From: DSOT01 sp052386775
Lineage (GTDB): Bacteria; Pseudomonadota; Gammaproteobacteria; Burkholderiales; SG8-41
Direction of reading: 5' to 3'
Assembly: GCA_052386775.1 (NCBI GenBank)
Contig: JBQTJV010000059.1
Location: 1-10,852, forward strand
DNA: 10,852 bases
Part shown: positions 1 to 6,117 of the stretch, piece after piece
How the letters are laid out: every line of letters begins with the position of its first letter
How positions within the stretch are numbered: the first letter of the stretch is position 1
Notes under the pieces: generated by a model
Told to the model about the DNA's origin: nothing
Seen by the model: the letters and a program-made list of their open reading frames with translations, nothing else
The model's database searches: none
Translations under genes and position numbers: made by a program

Positions 1-2
1 GC

Positions 3-38
3 GGCCCGGCGGGCCAGCTTGTCGCCGATATTAAGTGA
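3..38 (+). CDS. 3' end of an unidentified upstream gene (partial)
   Basis: An open frame enters from the left edge and reads GPAGQLVADIK before a TGA at 36-38. That stop overlaps the GTG start of the next gene in a GTGA arrangement, which is typical of translationally coupled operon genes. This overlap is the main reason to believe the frame. Eleven residues are too few to name a family. Confidence 0.4.
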   Translation, partial: GPAGQLVADIK

Positions 39-1063
39 CAGAAACGGCTGCTGAGTCCATGACGACGAACGAAACTCGCGACCGATTGCTCCTGCGGCGC
101 TGCGCTGCGGCGGGAGTTGCGCTCATCCTTGCGGTCATTGTCACGAGCGCGTATCTCCGTCTTACGCAGGCCGGTCTCGGATGCGCGGACTGGCCCGACT
201 GCTACGGCGCCTCGCGCGCCCTTGCGAGCGCGCCCATCGAAACCTCGTTCAGCGTCACGGCGATGCGCCTCGTGCACCGAATCGCCGCGGCGGGCGTGGG
301 GTTCGTCGTCATCGTCATTGCGGCGCTTGCGTTTGCAGCGCGACGAAGCGACGCACCGGCCCTTCGTCTGGCCGGCGCACTCGCCGCCCTGACCGTTTCT
401 CTTGCGGTCCTGGGCAGGGCGACGCCCGGCGCGCAGATAATCGCCGTGACTCTCGGCAATCTCCTCGGCGGAATGGCAATGCTGGCATTGATGGAATGGC
501 TGCGCCTGCGCGCATCGTCCGCGGCGACCGCAGCGCCCGTCAAAGGCGCATTGGCGATCCTGGTCGGGGTGGCGATGATCGCGTTCGAGATCGTACTTGG
601 CGCATGGGTCACCGCGAATTATGCCGGTGCGAGCTGCACGACGTTTCCTCATTGCCACGGAAAATGGTGGCCTCCCTCCGTGACGCTCGAGCTCATGAAT
701 CCATGGCACTCGGTGGAGCCGCTTCCGGCCAGTGCATTGGTCGCCGATCCCGCGCGCCAGGGCCTCAACTTATTGCACCGCGCGGCAGGCGCCATGGTGC
801 TCGCCTACTGGCTCGCGCTCGTGGCGGCGATCGGGAGAGAATCGAGGGCGCTGCCTGCGGTCATGCTGACGGCAGCACTGCTCTTACTTCAGTTCGCAGC
901 GGGCTATGCGATCGTTGCGCTCGACCTGCCGCTTGCGCTCGCGGTCATGCATAACGCGCTTGCCGCGCTGCTTGTTCTTGCCGCGGTGAATGCAGCGTTT
1001 CACTCGAGATCGGCGGAGGCCGCGAAGGTGTCTGCGGCATGCCAGATCGTTATCTCGAAGTAG
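35..1063 (+). CDS. COX15/CtaA-family (haem A synthase-like) membrane protein
   Basis: Polytopic inner-membrane protein of 342 residues with about eight hydrophobic helices, roughly at 24-42, 82-104, 112-130, 132-155, 170-192, 246-266, 272-295 and 297-318. The family hydroxylates and oxidises haem O to haem A for aa3-type oxidases. Family marks are LRLTQAGLGCADWPDCYG (41-58, with the C50/C56 pair), the second-half pair C201/C207 in SCTTFPHCHG, and H81, H248 and H306 in helices. Two features are odd: the Glu usually three residues before the first helix His is Arg78, and the helix-4 His of the usual HLLGG motif is Asn142 in GNLLGG. The N-terminal half may therefore not bind haem in the standard way. 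The GTG at 35 is chosen because it overlaps the upstream stop; ATG at 59 (334 aa) is the alternative. The 3' end overlaps the convergent DUF2249 gene by 64 bases. Family placement is confident; haem A synthase activity is not. Confidence 0.85.
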   Translation: MTETAAESMTTNETRDRLLLRRCAAAGVALILAVIVTSAYLRLTQAGLGCADWPDCYGASRALASAPIETSFSVTAMRLVHRIAAAGVGFVVIVIAALAFAARRSDAPALRLAGALAALTVSLAVLGRATPGAQIIAVTLGNLLGGMAMLALMEWLRLRASSAATAAPVKGALAILVGVAMIAFEIVLGAWVTANYAGASCTTFPHCHGKWWPPSVTLELMNPWHSVEPLPASALVADPARQGLNLLHRAAGAMVLAYWLALVAAIGRESRALPAVMLTAALLLLQFAAGYAIVALDLPLALAVMHNALAALLVLAAVNAAFHSRSAEAAKVSAACQIVISK

Positions 1064-1281
1064 CCCTCGGCCACGAACCGGCAGCGGTGATGGAAGCCGT
1101 TGTTGGCCAGGATTCTGAAGAGCGGGCGCGGCTCACAATGCAGCAGCATCGTGATTTTTTTCCCCCGCGGCAGTCGATCGACTGTGTCGAGCGCCCGCTC
1201 CATCGGTTTCGGCGGCTCCCAGCCGCGGGCGTCGATCGTCTCGAATATTTCCAGCGGCTTTCCCGTCGCGCTTGCATTCAT
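1000..1281 (-). CDS. DUF2249 domain protein, small cytoplasmic
   Basis: A 93-residue soluble protein that fits the DUF2249 pattern almost end to end: an N-terminal IDARGWEPPKPMERAL stretch (17-31), then a strand-like KKITMLLHCEPRPLF (41-55), and a closing EGYFEITIW (72-80). There is no signal peptide or membrane helix. DUF2249 genes are known neighbours of nitrite and NO metabolism genes and are sometimes fused to hemerythrin-like domains, but their biochemical role is unsettled. H48 and C49 next to EPRPLF are possible functional residues; that is inference. ATG at 1281 is preferred because GGAA lies about 9 bases upstream; a GTG at 1317 would add 12 residues and would sit inside the predicted leader. 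The gene lies 125 bases beyond nirE on the same strand and has its own FNR/DNR-type box, so it can probably be transcribed without nirE. Its last 64 bases are antisense to the end of the COX15-like gene. Confidence 0.8.
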   Translation of the reverse strand: MNASATGKPLEIFETIDARGWEPPKPMERALDTVDRLPRGKKITMLLHCEPRPLFRILANNGFHHRCRFVAEGYFEITIWHAADTFAASADLE

Positions 1282-1338
1282 TCTGCTTTCCGTTGCGTTT
1301 GGCCACAAAAGCGACACGCGGAGCGCGTGCTCAGCGCC

Positions 1339-1344
1339 ATGGTA
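1339..1344 (-). promoter_or_regulatory. Predicted -10 element of the DUF2249 gene
   Basis: On the minus strand the hexamer reads TACCAT (TAnnnT, 4 of 6 to consensus). Its centre is 32 bases from the centre of the box at 1367-1380, the spacing expected for a class II FNR/CRP-type promoter. The predicted transcript starts near 1332, leaving a leader of about 50 bases before ATG 1281. Confidence 0.5.
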
Positions 1345-1366
1345 GCTGCGCGGTCACCGTGCAACC

Positions 1367-1380
1367 TTGATGCTCGTCAA
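1367..1380 (-). promoter_or_regulatory. FNR/DNR/NNR-type operator upstream of the DUF2249 gene
   Basis: The plus strand reads TTGAT-GCTC-GTCAA, 9 of 10 matches to the FNR-family consensus TTGAT-N4-ATCAA. It is flanked by CC and GG, giving the hairpin-like palindrome CCTTGA-N6-TCAAGG. It lies in the 125-base space between the nirE stop and the DUF2249 start, 92 bases from the ATG. The same CC/GG flanks occur in the nirE-nirS box. DNA alone cannot tell FNR from DNR/NNR. Confidence 0.7.
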
Positions 1381-1406
1381 GGAATTCGCTCTCGCATCGA
1401 GCGCCG

Positions 1407-2264
1407 TCATGCGCCCGCGGAGACGCCGACCGGGGGCAGGGAAACCGATTGCACATCGGGGTTCGTTTCGAACCACGCGAGGCGCTCCCGCAGGCGCACC
1501 ACCTCTCCGATGATGATGAGCGTCGGTGGCCTGATTCCCGCTTTGAACGCCGCGAGCGCCAGTGTCTCCAACGTCCCGGTGATGACGCGCTGATCCGGTG
1601 TGGTGCCTTGCTGGATTACCGCGGCCGGCGTCGCTCCAGGCATGCCGTGGCGCGTGAGCTGCTGGCACAGCAGCGGCAGACCCAGCAGTCCCATGTAGAC
1701 GACCACCGTCTGATGGGGCCGCGCCAATCCTGCCCAATCCAGATTCATGGTGCCGTCCTTGAGGTGCCCGGTGACAAAGATGCAGGCTTGGGCGTAATCG
1801 CGATGTGTCAGCGGAATGCCGGCATACGCTGCGACGCCCGTTGCGGCGGTGATGCCCGGGACCACCTCGAACGCTATGTTGTGGCGCGCCAGTGTTTCGA
1901 GTTCCTCGCCGCCGCGTCCAAAGATGAATGGATCACCGCCCTTGAGCCGCACGACGCGCTTGCCTTGAAGCGCGAGGTGCACCAGAAGCTCATTGATCTG
2001 CGCTTGAGGGAGCGCGTGGTTCGCGCAACGCTTGCCGACGTAGATGCGCTGCGCGCCAGGGCGGGCCAGCGCGACGATATCGGGTGAGACGAGATGGTCG
2101 TGAAGCACGACATCGGCCGTCTGCAGCCGGCGCAGCGCACGCAGCGTGATCAGTTCCGGGTCACCGGGTCCCGCACCGACCAGGCAGACGCTGCCGCGCC
2201 GGGGGGATACCACCGCATGCAATGTCGATATGCCGCCCAGCGCCGCACCGCCATCGAGAGACAT
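1407..2264 (-). CDS. nirE: Uroporphyrinogen-III C-methyltransferase NirE (SUMT)
   Basis: Cytoplasmic SAM-dependent enzyme that methylates uroporphyrinogen III at C2 and C7 to precorrin-2, the first committed step toward sirohaem and haem d1. The 285 residues form one tetrapyrrole methylase domain without the CysG oxidase/ferrochelatase domain. Visible motifs are GAGPGD (30-35, SAM-loop region), RLKGGDPFIFGRGGEE (106-121), PGITAA (136-141), YAGIPLTHRDYA (147-158) and a C-terminal TLIIIGEVVRL. The start at 2264 is set by the strong GGAGGAGG just upstream; a longer frame to 2318 would run over the predicted -10. It is transcribed away from nirS and shares the palindromic FNR-type box with it. 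A general cobA role (sirohaem, B12) is possible, but the position beside nirS and shared regulation favour nirE. In Pseudomonas aeruginosa nirE lies between nirJ and nirN; here it does not. Confidence 0.93.
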   Translation of the reverse strand: MSLDGGAALGGISTLHAVVSPRRGSVCLVGAGPGDPELITLRALRRLQTADVVLHDHLVSPDIVALARPGAQRIYVGKRCANHALPQAQINELLVHLALQGKRVVRLKGGDPFIFGRGGEELETLARHNIAFEVVPGITAATGVAAYAGIPLTHRDYAQACIFVTGHLKDGTMNLDWAGLARPHQTVVVYMGLLGLPLLCQQLTRHGMPGATPAAVIQQGTTPDQRVITGTLETLALAAFKAGIRPPTLIIIGEVVRLRERLAWFETNPDVQSVSLPPVGVSAGA

Positions 2265-2266
2265 CG

Positions 2267-2274
2267 CCTCCTCC
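2267..2274 (-). promoter_or_regulatory. nirE: Ribosome binding site deciding the nirE start
   Basis: The minus strand reads GGAGGAGG two bases before the ATG at 2264, and its first GGAG sits at six-base spacing. Nothing comparable precedes the longer possible start at 2318, so the shorter protein is favoured. Confidence 0.75.
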
Positions 2275-2316
2275 CGTAGATCGCACGGGCGCGAGTCCGG
2301 CCCATGCGTGCGGCTC

Positions 2317-2322
2317 ACTGTA
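2317..2322 (-). promoter_or_regulatory. nirE: Predicted -10 element of nirE
   Basis: The minus strand reads TACAGT (4 of 6 to TATAAT). Its centre, 2319.5, is exactly 32 bases from the centre of the box at 2345-2358. The predicted start is near 2310, giving a leader of about 46 bases. Confidence 0.5.
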
Positions 2323-2344
2323 GGCGCGCGCGGTCGGGAAAACC

Positions 2345-2358
2345 TTGATCGGAATCAA
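2345..2358. promoter_or_regulatory. Perfect FNR/DNR/NNR-type operator between nirE and nirS
   Basis: The site reads TTGAT-CGGA-ATCAA, 10 of 10 to the FNR-family consensus, inside the extended palindrome CCTTGAT-N4-ATCAAGG (2343-2360). Its centre is about 90 bases from the nirS ATG and 87 from the nirE ATG, so one dimer could activate both divergent promoters in class II geometry. DNR/NNR-type NO-responsive regulators are known to control nirS through such sites; which regulator acts here cannot be read from the window. Confidence 0.85.
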
Positions 2359-2380
2359 GGAATGGAATCGGCGCCTGAGC

Positions 2381-2386
2381 GATGCT
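2381..2386 (+). promoter_or_regulatory. nirS: Possible -10 element of nirS
   Basis: GATGCT (3 of 6 to TATAAT) is centred at 2383.5, exactly 32 bases from the box centre. The match is weak, consistent with a promoter that depends on its activator. The predicted start near 2393 gives a leader of about 49 bases. Confidence 0.35.
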
Positions 2387-2429
2387 CGATGCCGTTTCGT
2401 TGGGAGGAATCCGTCCGCAATCACACCCG

Positions 2430-2436
2430 AGGAAAA
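2430..2436 (+). promoter_or_regulatory. nirS: Ribosome binding site deciding the nirS start
   Basis: AGGAAAA lies about seven bases before the ATG at 2442. The in-frame ATG at 2382 would put 20 uncharacteristic residues before a good signal peptide and would fall within the promoter, so 2442 is the start. Confidence 0.75.
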
Positions 2437-2441
2437 GATCA

Positions 2442-4184
2442 ATGAAACGTGTCCCCTCGTTACTCGTCGTCATACCGGCAGCATTGCTTTTCGCTTGCGG
2501 TGCTGCCTTGGCGCAAGACAAGCCGGCTGCGAAACCCAAGGCGAAGCCCCGCGTCAGTGATCAGGAGCTGCGTTACCAGGCGGGCAAGTCGCCGTTGGGC
2601 GAGGTCGAGATGCATCAGGATATCAATCCCAAAGCGCCGCCGATGACGAAGGCGGAGTTCGACCGTGCGCGCCAGATTTACTTCGAGCGTTGCGCCGGCT
2701 GCCATGGTGTGCTGCGCAAGGGCGCGACGGGAAAGCCGCTTACGCCGGACATCACGCTTGCGCGCGGCACCGATTACCTCAAGGTGTTCATCAATTACGG
2801 CTCGCCGGCGGGCATGCCGAACTGGGGAACGTCCGGGGAGCTGACCGAGAAAGACGTCGACTTCATGGCGCGCTACCTGCAGCAAACGCCGCCGACGCCG
2901 CCCGAGTTCGGTCTCGCCGAGATGAAGGCCACGTGGAAAGTCACCCTGTCGCCCGAGAAGCGTCCGAAAAAGAAAATGAACACGATCAACATCGACAACA
3001 TCTTCTCGGTCACGCTGCGCGATACGGGGGAGGTGGCGTTGATCGACGGCGACAGCAAGAAGATCGTCAGCATCGTCAAGACAGGATACGCGGTGCACAT
3101 CTCGCGGATGTCGGCGTCCGGCCGCTACGTTTACGTGATCGGGCGCGATGCCAAGGTCAACATGATCGATCTCTGGATGGAGAAGCCCGATAGCGTTGCC
3201 GAGGTGAGGATCGGTCTTGAGGCGCGCTCGGTCGAAACCTCCAAGGCGAAGGGCTTCGAGGACAAGCTCGCGATTGCGGGCGCCTACTGGCCGCCGCAAT
3301 ACGTGATCATGAAAGGCGATACGCTCGAGCCGCTGAAGATCGTGTCCACGCGCGGCATGACCGTTGATACCCAGGAGTACCATCCGGAACCGCGCGTGGC
3401 ATCGATAGTATCCGAGCACCGCCGCCCGCACTTCGTGGTGAACGTGAAGGAAACAGGCAAGATCCTGATGGTGAATTATCAGGACTTGAAGGCGATCAAG
3501 GCGACCGAAATCGAGGCGGCGCGCTTTCTGCACGACGGTGGCTGGGACGTGACCAAGCGCTACTTCCTGGTGGCTGCGAACCAGTCGAACAAGATCGCGG
3601 TTCTGGACACCAACTCGGACCGACTGGCTGCGCTGATCGATGTCGGCAAAATTCCTCATCCCGGTCGGGGTGCGAACTTCAAGCATTCCAAATATGGTCC
3701 GGTGTGGGCGACCGGCCACCTCGGCGACGAAACGATCTCGCTGATCGGCACCGATCCGGAGAAGAACAAGCAGCACGCATGGAAAGTGGTGCAGACGCTG
3801 AAAGGCCAAGGCGGGGGTTCGCTGTTCATCAAGACGCACCCCAAGTCGCGTAATCTGTGGGTCGACACGCCGCTCCATCCCGAGGGCAAGGTCAGCCAGT
3901 CGATCGCTGTATTCGATATCGGCAATCTGGATAAACCGCTCGAGGTCCTGCCGATCGCCGACTGGGCCAAGGTGGGAGAGGGCGCCAAGCGGGTGGTGCA
4001 TCCCGAATACAACAAGGCGGGTGACGAGGTCTGGTTCTCGGTGTGGAGCGCCAAGAACCAGGAGTCCGCCATCGTCATCGTGGACGACAAGACGCGCAAG
4101 CTCAAGCACGTGATCAAGCATCCGAAGCTCATTACGCCGACCGGAAAGTTCAACGTCTACAACACGACACACGACATTTACTGA
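2442..4184 (+). CDS. nirS: Cytochrome cd1 nitrite reductase NirS
   Basis: Periplasmic dissimilatory nitrite reductase (nitrite to NO), 580 residues before processing. A signal peptide of about 24 residues ends ALA|QD. The cytochrome c domain has the CAGCH site (C84, C87, H88) and the GMPNWG Met ligand (M125). Y45 in RYQAG aligns with the N-terminal Tyr that approaches d1 in Pseudomonas NirS. The eight-bladed d1 propeller follows from about 150 and keeps the axial His in GYAVHISRMSASGRY (H219). H326 (SEHRRPHF) and H364 (FLHDGGWD) probably belong to the distal pocket. The ending GKFNVYNTTHDIY is typical of the family. Residues 26-38 are rich in Lys, Pro and Ala, so the mature N-terminus is basic. 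It is the first gene of the operon, behind a perfect FNR/DNR box, and nirM starts 15 bases after it. Identity is essentially certain; the substitutions around H326 are noted in the findings. Confidence 0.98.
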   Translation: MKRVPSLLVVIPAALLFACGAALAQDKPAAKPKAKPRVSDQELRYQAGKSPLGEVEMHQDINPKAPPMTKAEFDRARQIYFERCAGCHGVLRKGATGKPLTPDITLARGTDYLKVFINYGSPAGMPNWGTSGELTEKDVDFMARYLQQTPPTPPEFGLAEMKATWKVTLSPEKRPKKKMNTINIDNIFSVTLRDTGEVALIDGDSKKIVSIVKTGYAVHISRMSASGRYVYVIGRDAKVNMIDLWMEKPDSVAEVRIGLEARSVETSKAKGFEDKLAIAGAYWPPQYVIMKGDTLEPLKIVSTRGMTVDTQEYHPEPRVASIVSEHRRPHFVVNVKETGKILMVNYQDLKAIKATEIEAARFLHDGGWDVTKRYFLVAANQSNKIAVLDTNSDRLAALIDVGKIPHPGRGANFKHSKYGPVWATGHLGDETISLIGTDPEKNKQHAWKVVQTLKGQGGGSLFIKTHPKSRNLWVDTPLHPEGKVSQSIAVFDIGNLDKPLEVLPIADWAKVGEGAKRVVHPEYNKAGDEVWFSVWSAKNQESAIVIVDDKTRKLKHVIKHPKLITPTGKFNVYNTTHDIY

Positions 4185-4198
4185 GAAGGGGGAAAGGC

Positions 4199-4510
4199 AT
4201 GCACATACATCGCGTTCTGATCGCCGCTGCGGTGGCGGGGCTGCTCACCGCCCCGGCTGCGCAGGCCAACGAGGCCTTGCTCAAGAAGCACAACTGCGTC
4301 GCCTGCCACCAGATCGACAAGAAGTCGGTGGGTCCTGCTTACAACGAGGTCGCGAAGAAATACAAGGGACAAAAGGACGCGGCCGCCAAGCTCGCCGATA
4401 AAGTAAAGAAGGGCGGGCAGGGCGTGTGGGGGAAGGTGCCGATGCCGCCCAATCCGCAGGTGTCGGATGCCGACATCAAGCAGATGGTGGAATACATCCT
4501 GAAGCTTTGA
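4199..4510 (+). CDS. nirM: Cytochrome c551 (NirM-type electron donor)
   Basis: Small periplasmic class I cytochrome c of 103 residues that probably donates electrons to NirS. The signal peptide ends near AQA|NE at residue 23, leaving about 80 residues, the usual size for cytochrome c551/c8. The haem site is CVACH (C33, C36, H37) after a Lys-rich start, and M82 in VPMPPNPQVS is the expected sixth ligand. The C-terminal helix DIKQMVEYILKL is typical. The start at 4199 follows GGGGGAAAGG, and nirS ends only 14 bases before it, so the two are co-transcribed. The mature protein is rich in Lys, suiting electrostatic docking, which is inference. Family assignment is firm; use as the NirS donor rests on operon position and homology. 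Confidence 0.93.
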   Translation: MHIHRVLIAAAVAGLLTAPAAQANEALLKKHNCVACHQIDKKSVGPAYNEVAKKYKGQKDAAAKLADKVKKGGQGVWGKVPMPPNPQVSDADIKQMVEYILKL

Positions 4511-4534
4511 GCTGCACTCCTGGGGCGAAGCGCG

Positions 4535-4912
4535 ATGGACGCACCGTGTAGGCGCCAGACGTCCGTGGTATATCGAGTCGCGCTCACAGCCGCATCGGTC
4601 GGCATCATGGCGCTCGCCTCTGCAACATGTGCCGCCGAGGCTGAAGACCCTGTTTCGCGGGCGCGGGAAAAGGAACTCGTGCATCTCGTGCTGCACGACT
4701 GCGGCTCCTGCCATGGGCTCACGCTGCGCGGCGGATTGGGGCCACCGCTTACGGCCGAAGCGCTGCGCGCCAGGCCTGTCGCTTACATAAAAGCCATGAT
4801 CCTCGACGGTCGGCCGGGAACGGCGATGCCGCACTGGCGCCCGCTGCTTCGCGAAGCCGAGGCGGCGTGGATTGCCGAGAAGCTGCTGCAGGGAATGCCG
4901 GATGCGAAGTAG
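4535..4912 (+). CDS. nirC: NirC-type monohaem cytochrome c
   Basis: Periplasmic c-type cytochrome of 125 residues. An N-terminal hydrophobic segment (about 13-33) acts as signal peptide or anchor and ends near TCAAEA. The haem site is CGSCH (C56, C59, H60), followed by GGLGPPL (66-72) and the probable Met ligand M98 in GTAMPHW. NirC proteins are reported to pass electrons to NirS or to take part in d1 maturation, perhaps as partner of NirF or NirN; the exact role is unsettled. The start at 4535 has only a weak GGGGCG upstream, so a slightly different start is possible. The 3' end overlaps nirF by 11 bases, which supports coupled translation. C32 in the hydrophobic region has no clear lipobox, so I do not call this a lipoprotein. 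Confidence 0.88.
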   Translation: MDAPCRRQTSVVYRVALTAASVGIMALASATCAAEAEDPVSRAREKELVHLVLHDCGSCHGLTLRGGLGPPLTAEALRARPVAYIKAMILDGRPGTAMPHWRPLLREAEAAWIAEKLLQGMPDAK

Positions 4913-6116
4913 CGGAAACCCGGAAAGAGAGCGAGTTGTCGCGCGGGCGAGCGTGGCGGGAACGCTCGTCGCTTGCGCACTCCTCATCGCGGGATGTGCG
5001 GCGGTGGCGCTGAGGGGGTCCGGCGATCTCGGTGTGGTGGTCGAGCGGGCATCGGGCTCGGTACAGGTCGTCGATACTACGCAGCGCGCCATCATTGCGC
5101 GGGTGAAGGGGCTCGGTGACCTTTCACACGCCTCGGTGGTCTATTCGCGCGATGGGCGTTACGCGTTCATCTTCGGGCGCGACGGCGGGCTCACCAAGGT
5201 TGATCTGTTGCGCGGGCACGTCGCGGCGCGCGTCATGCAGTCGGGGAACAGCATCGGTGGCGCCATCTCGCAGGACGGCACCCTCGTTGCGGTAGCGAAT
5301 TACGTGCCGGGCGGCGTCAAGGTGTTCGCAGCCGATACGCTTGAGCTGCTCGCAGACATTCCTGCCGTTTATGGTGACGGCCGGCGCGCCAAGGTAGTGG
5401 GTCTCGAGGATGCGCCCGGCAATCGCTTTGTCTTCAGCCTTTTCGAAGCGGGGGAAATCTGGCTCGCGGACTTGAGCAGCCCTTCGCGCCCGGCCATCAC
5501 CAAGTACCGCGACATCGGCCGCGAGCCCTACGATGCGCTGATCACGCCGGACGGACGTTATTACATTGCCGGACTGTTCGGCGAGGACGGGCTGGCGCTG
5601 CTCGACCTCTGGTATCCCGAGCGCGGCGTGAAGCGCGTGCTTGCCGGATACGGCAAGGGCGAGCAGAAGCTTCCCGTCTACAAGATGCCGCACCTCGAAG
5701 GATGGGCGGTGGCTGGACGCTACGCTTTCATGCCGGCCGTCGGGCGTAACGAGGTGCTGGTCGTGGACACCGAGCACTGGAGGGAGGTCGCGCGCATCGC
5801 CGTCGCGGGCCAGCCGGTGTTCGTCATGGCACAGCCCGACGGCCGGCAGGTGTGGGTCAATTTCGCGTTGCCGCGCAACGACATCGTGCAGGTGATCGAT
5901 GCCGAATCGCGGCGCATCGTGCAGACCCTGAACCCCGGAAGAGCGGTGCTTCACATGGAATTCACCCCACGCGGCGAGGCGGTGTGGATCTCGGCGCGCG
6001 ACGACGATCGTGTGGTCGTCTACGACACGGCGCGCTTCACGCGTCTCGCCGAGATTGCGGCAGCGAAGCCGAGCGGCATCTTCTTTTCGGCCCGCGCGTT
6101 CCGGACCGGTTTGTGA
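4902..6116 (+). CDS. nirF: Haem d1 biosynthesis protein NirF, probable lipoprotein
   Basis: A 404-residue eight-bladed propeller related to the d1 domain of NirS but without the cytochrome c domain. NirF is required for a late step of haem d1 synthesis in the periplasm; its precise chemistry is debated. A hydrophobic segment ending L-I-A-G-C (28-32) looks like a lipobox, with C32 the lipidated residue and Ala at +2, which favours the outer membrane. H76 in GDLSHASVVYSRDGRYAF aligns with the axial d1 His of NirS. Other conserved stretches are GREPYDALITPDGRYY and the MPHLEGW His (H264). The ATG at 4902 is chosen because AGGGAA precedes it by about eight bases and the lipobox is then well placed; the ATG at 4872 would add an unlikely leader. 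It overlaps nirC by 11 bases, and nirDL begins one base after its stop. Confidence 0.94.
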   Translation: MRSSGNPERERVVARASVAGTLVACALLIAGCAAVALRGSGDLGVVVERASGSVQVVDTTQRAIIARVKGLGDLSHASVVYSRDGRYAFIFGRDGGLTKVDLLRGHVAARVMQSGNSIGGAISQDGTLVAVANYVPGGVKVFAADTLELLADIPAVYGDGRRAKVVGLEDAPGNRFVFSLFEAGEIWLADLSSPSRPAITKYRDIGREPYDALITPDGRYYIAGLFGEDGLALLDLWYPERGVKRVLAGYGKGEQKLPVYKMPHLEGWAVAGRYAFMPAVGRNEVLVVDTEHWREVARIAVAGQPVFVMAQPDGRQVWVNFALPRNDIVQVIDAESRRIVQTLNPGRAVLHMEFTPRGEAVWISARDDDRVVVYDTARFTRLAEIAAAKPSGIFFSARAFRTGL

Positions 6117-6117
6117 A

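Noticed and set aside
1354..1410. An 18-codon minus-strand ORF starting in an ATGA overlap with the nirE stop
   Set aside because: It is only the tail of a shadow frame inside nirE and runs through the predicted operator. No ribosome site or family resemblance supports translation.
2382..2441. Upstream in-frame ATG of nirS
   Set aside because: It would add 20 residues before a normal signal peptide and lies at the predicted -10, whereas AGGAAAA precedes the ATG at 2442.
1000..2441. Palindromes as rho-independent terminators
   Set aside because: The CCTTGA-TCAAGG palindromes at 1365-1382 and 2343-2360 have short stems and no following T-run, and they match FNR-family operators much better.
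2460..4172. Minus-strand open frame of 570 codons opposite nirS
   Set aside because: It is a composition shadow of a high-GC gene: rich in Arg, His, Leu and Val, with no recognisable domain and no ribosome site. The plus strand here is unmistakably nirS.
4178..5095. Minus-strand open frame of 305 codons opposite nirM and nirC
   Set aside because: It runs antisense across two recognised cytochrome genes and into nirF, shows no family features, and is rich in Arg, Ser and His as expected for a shadow frame.
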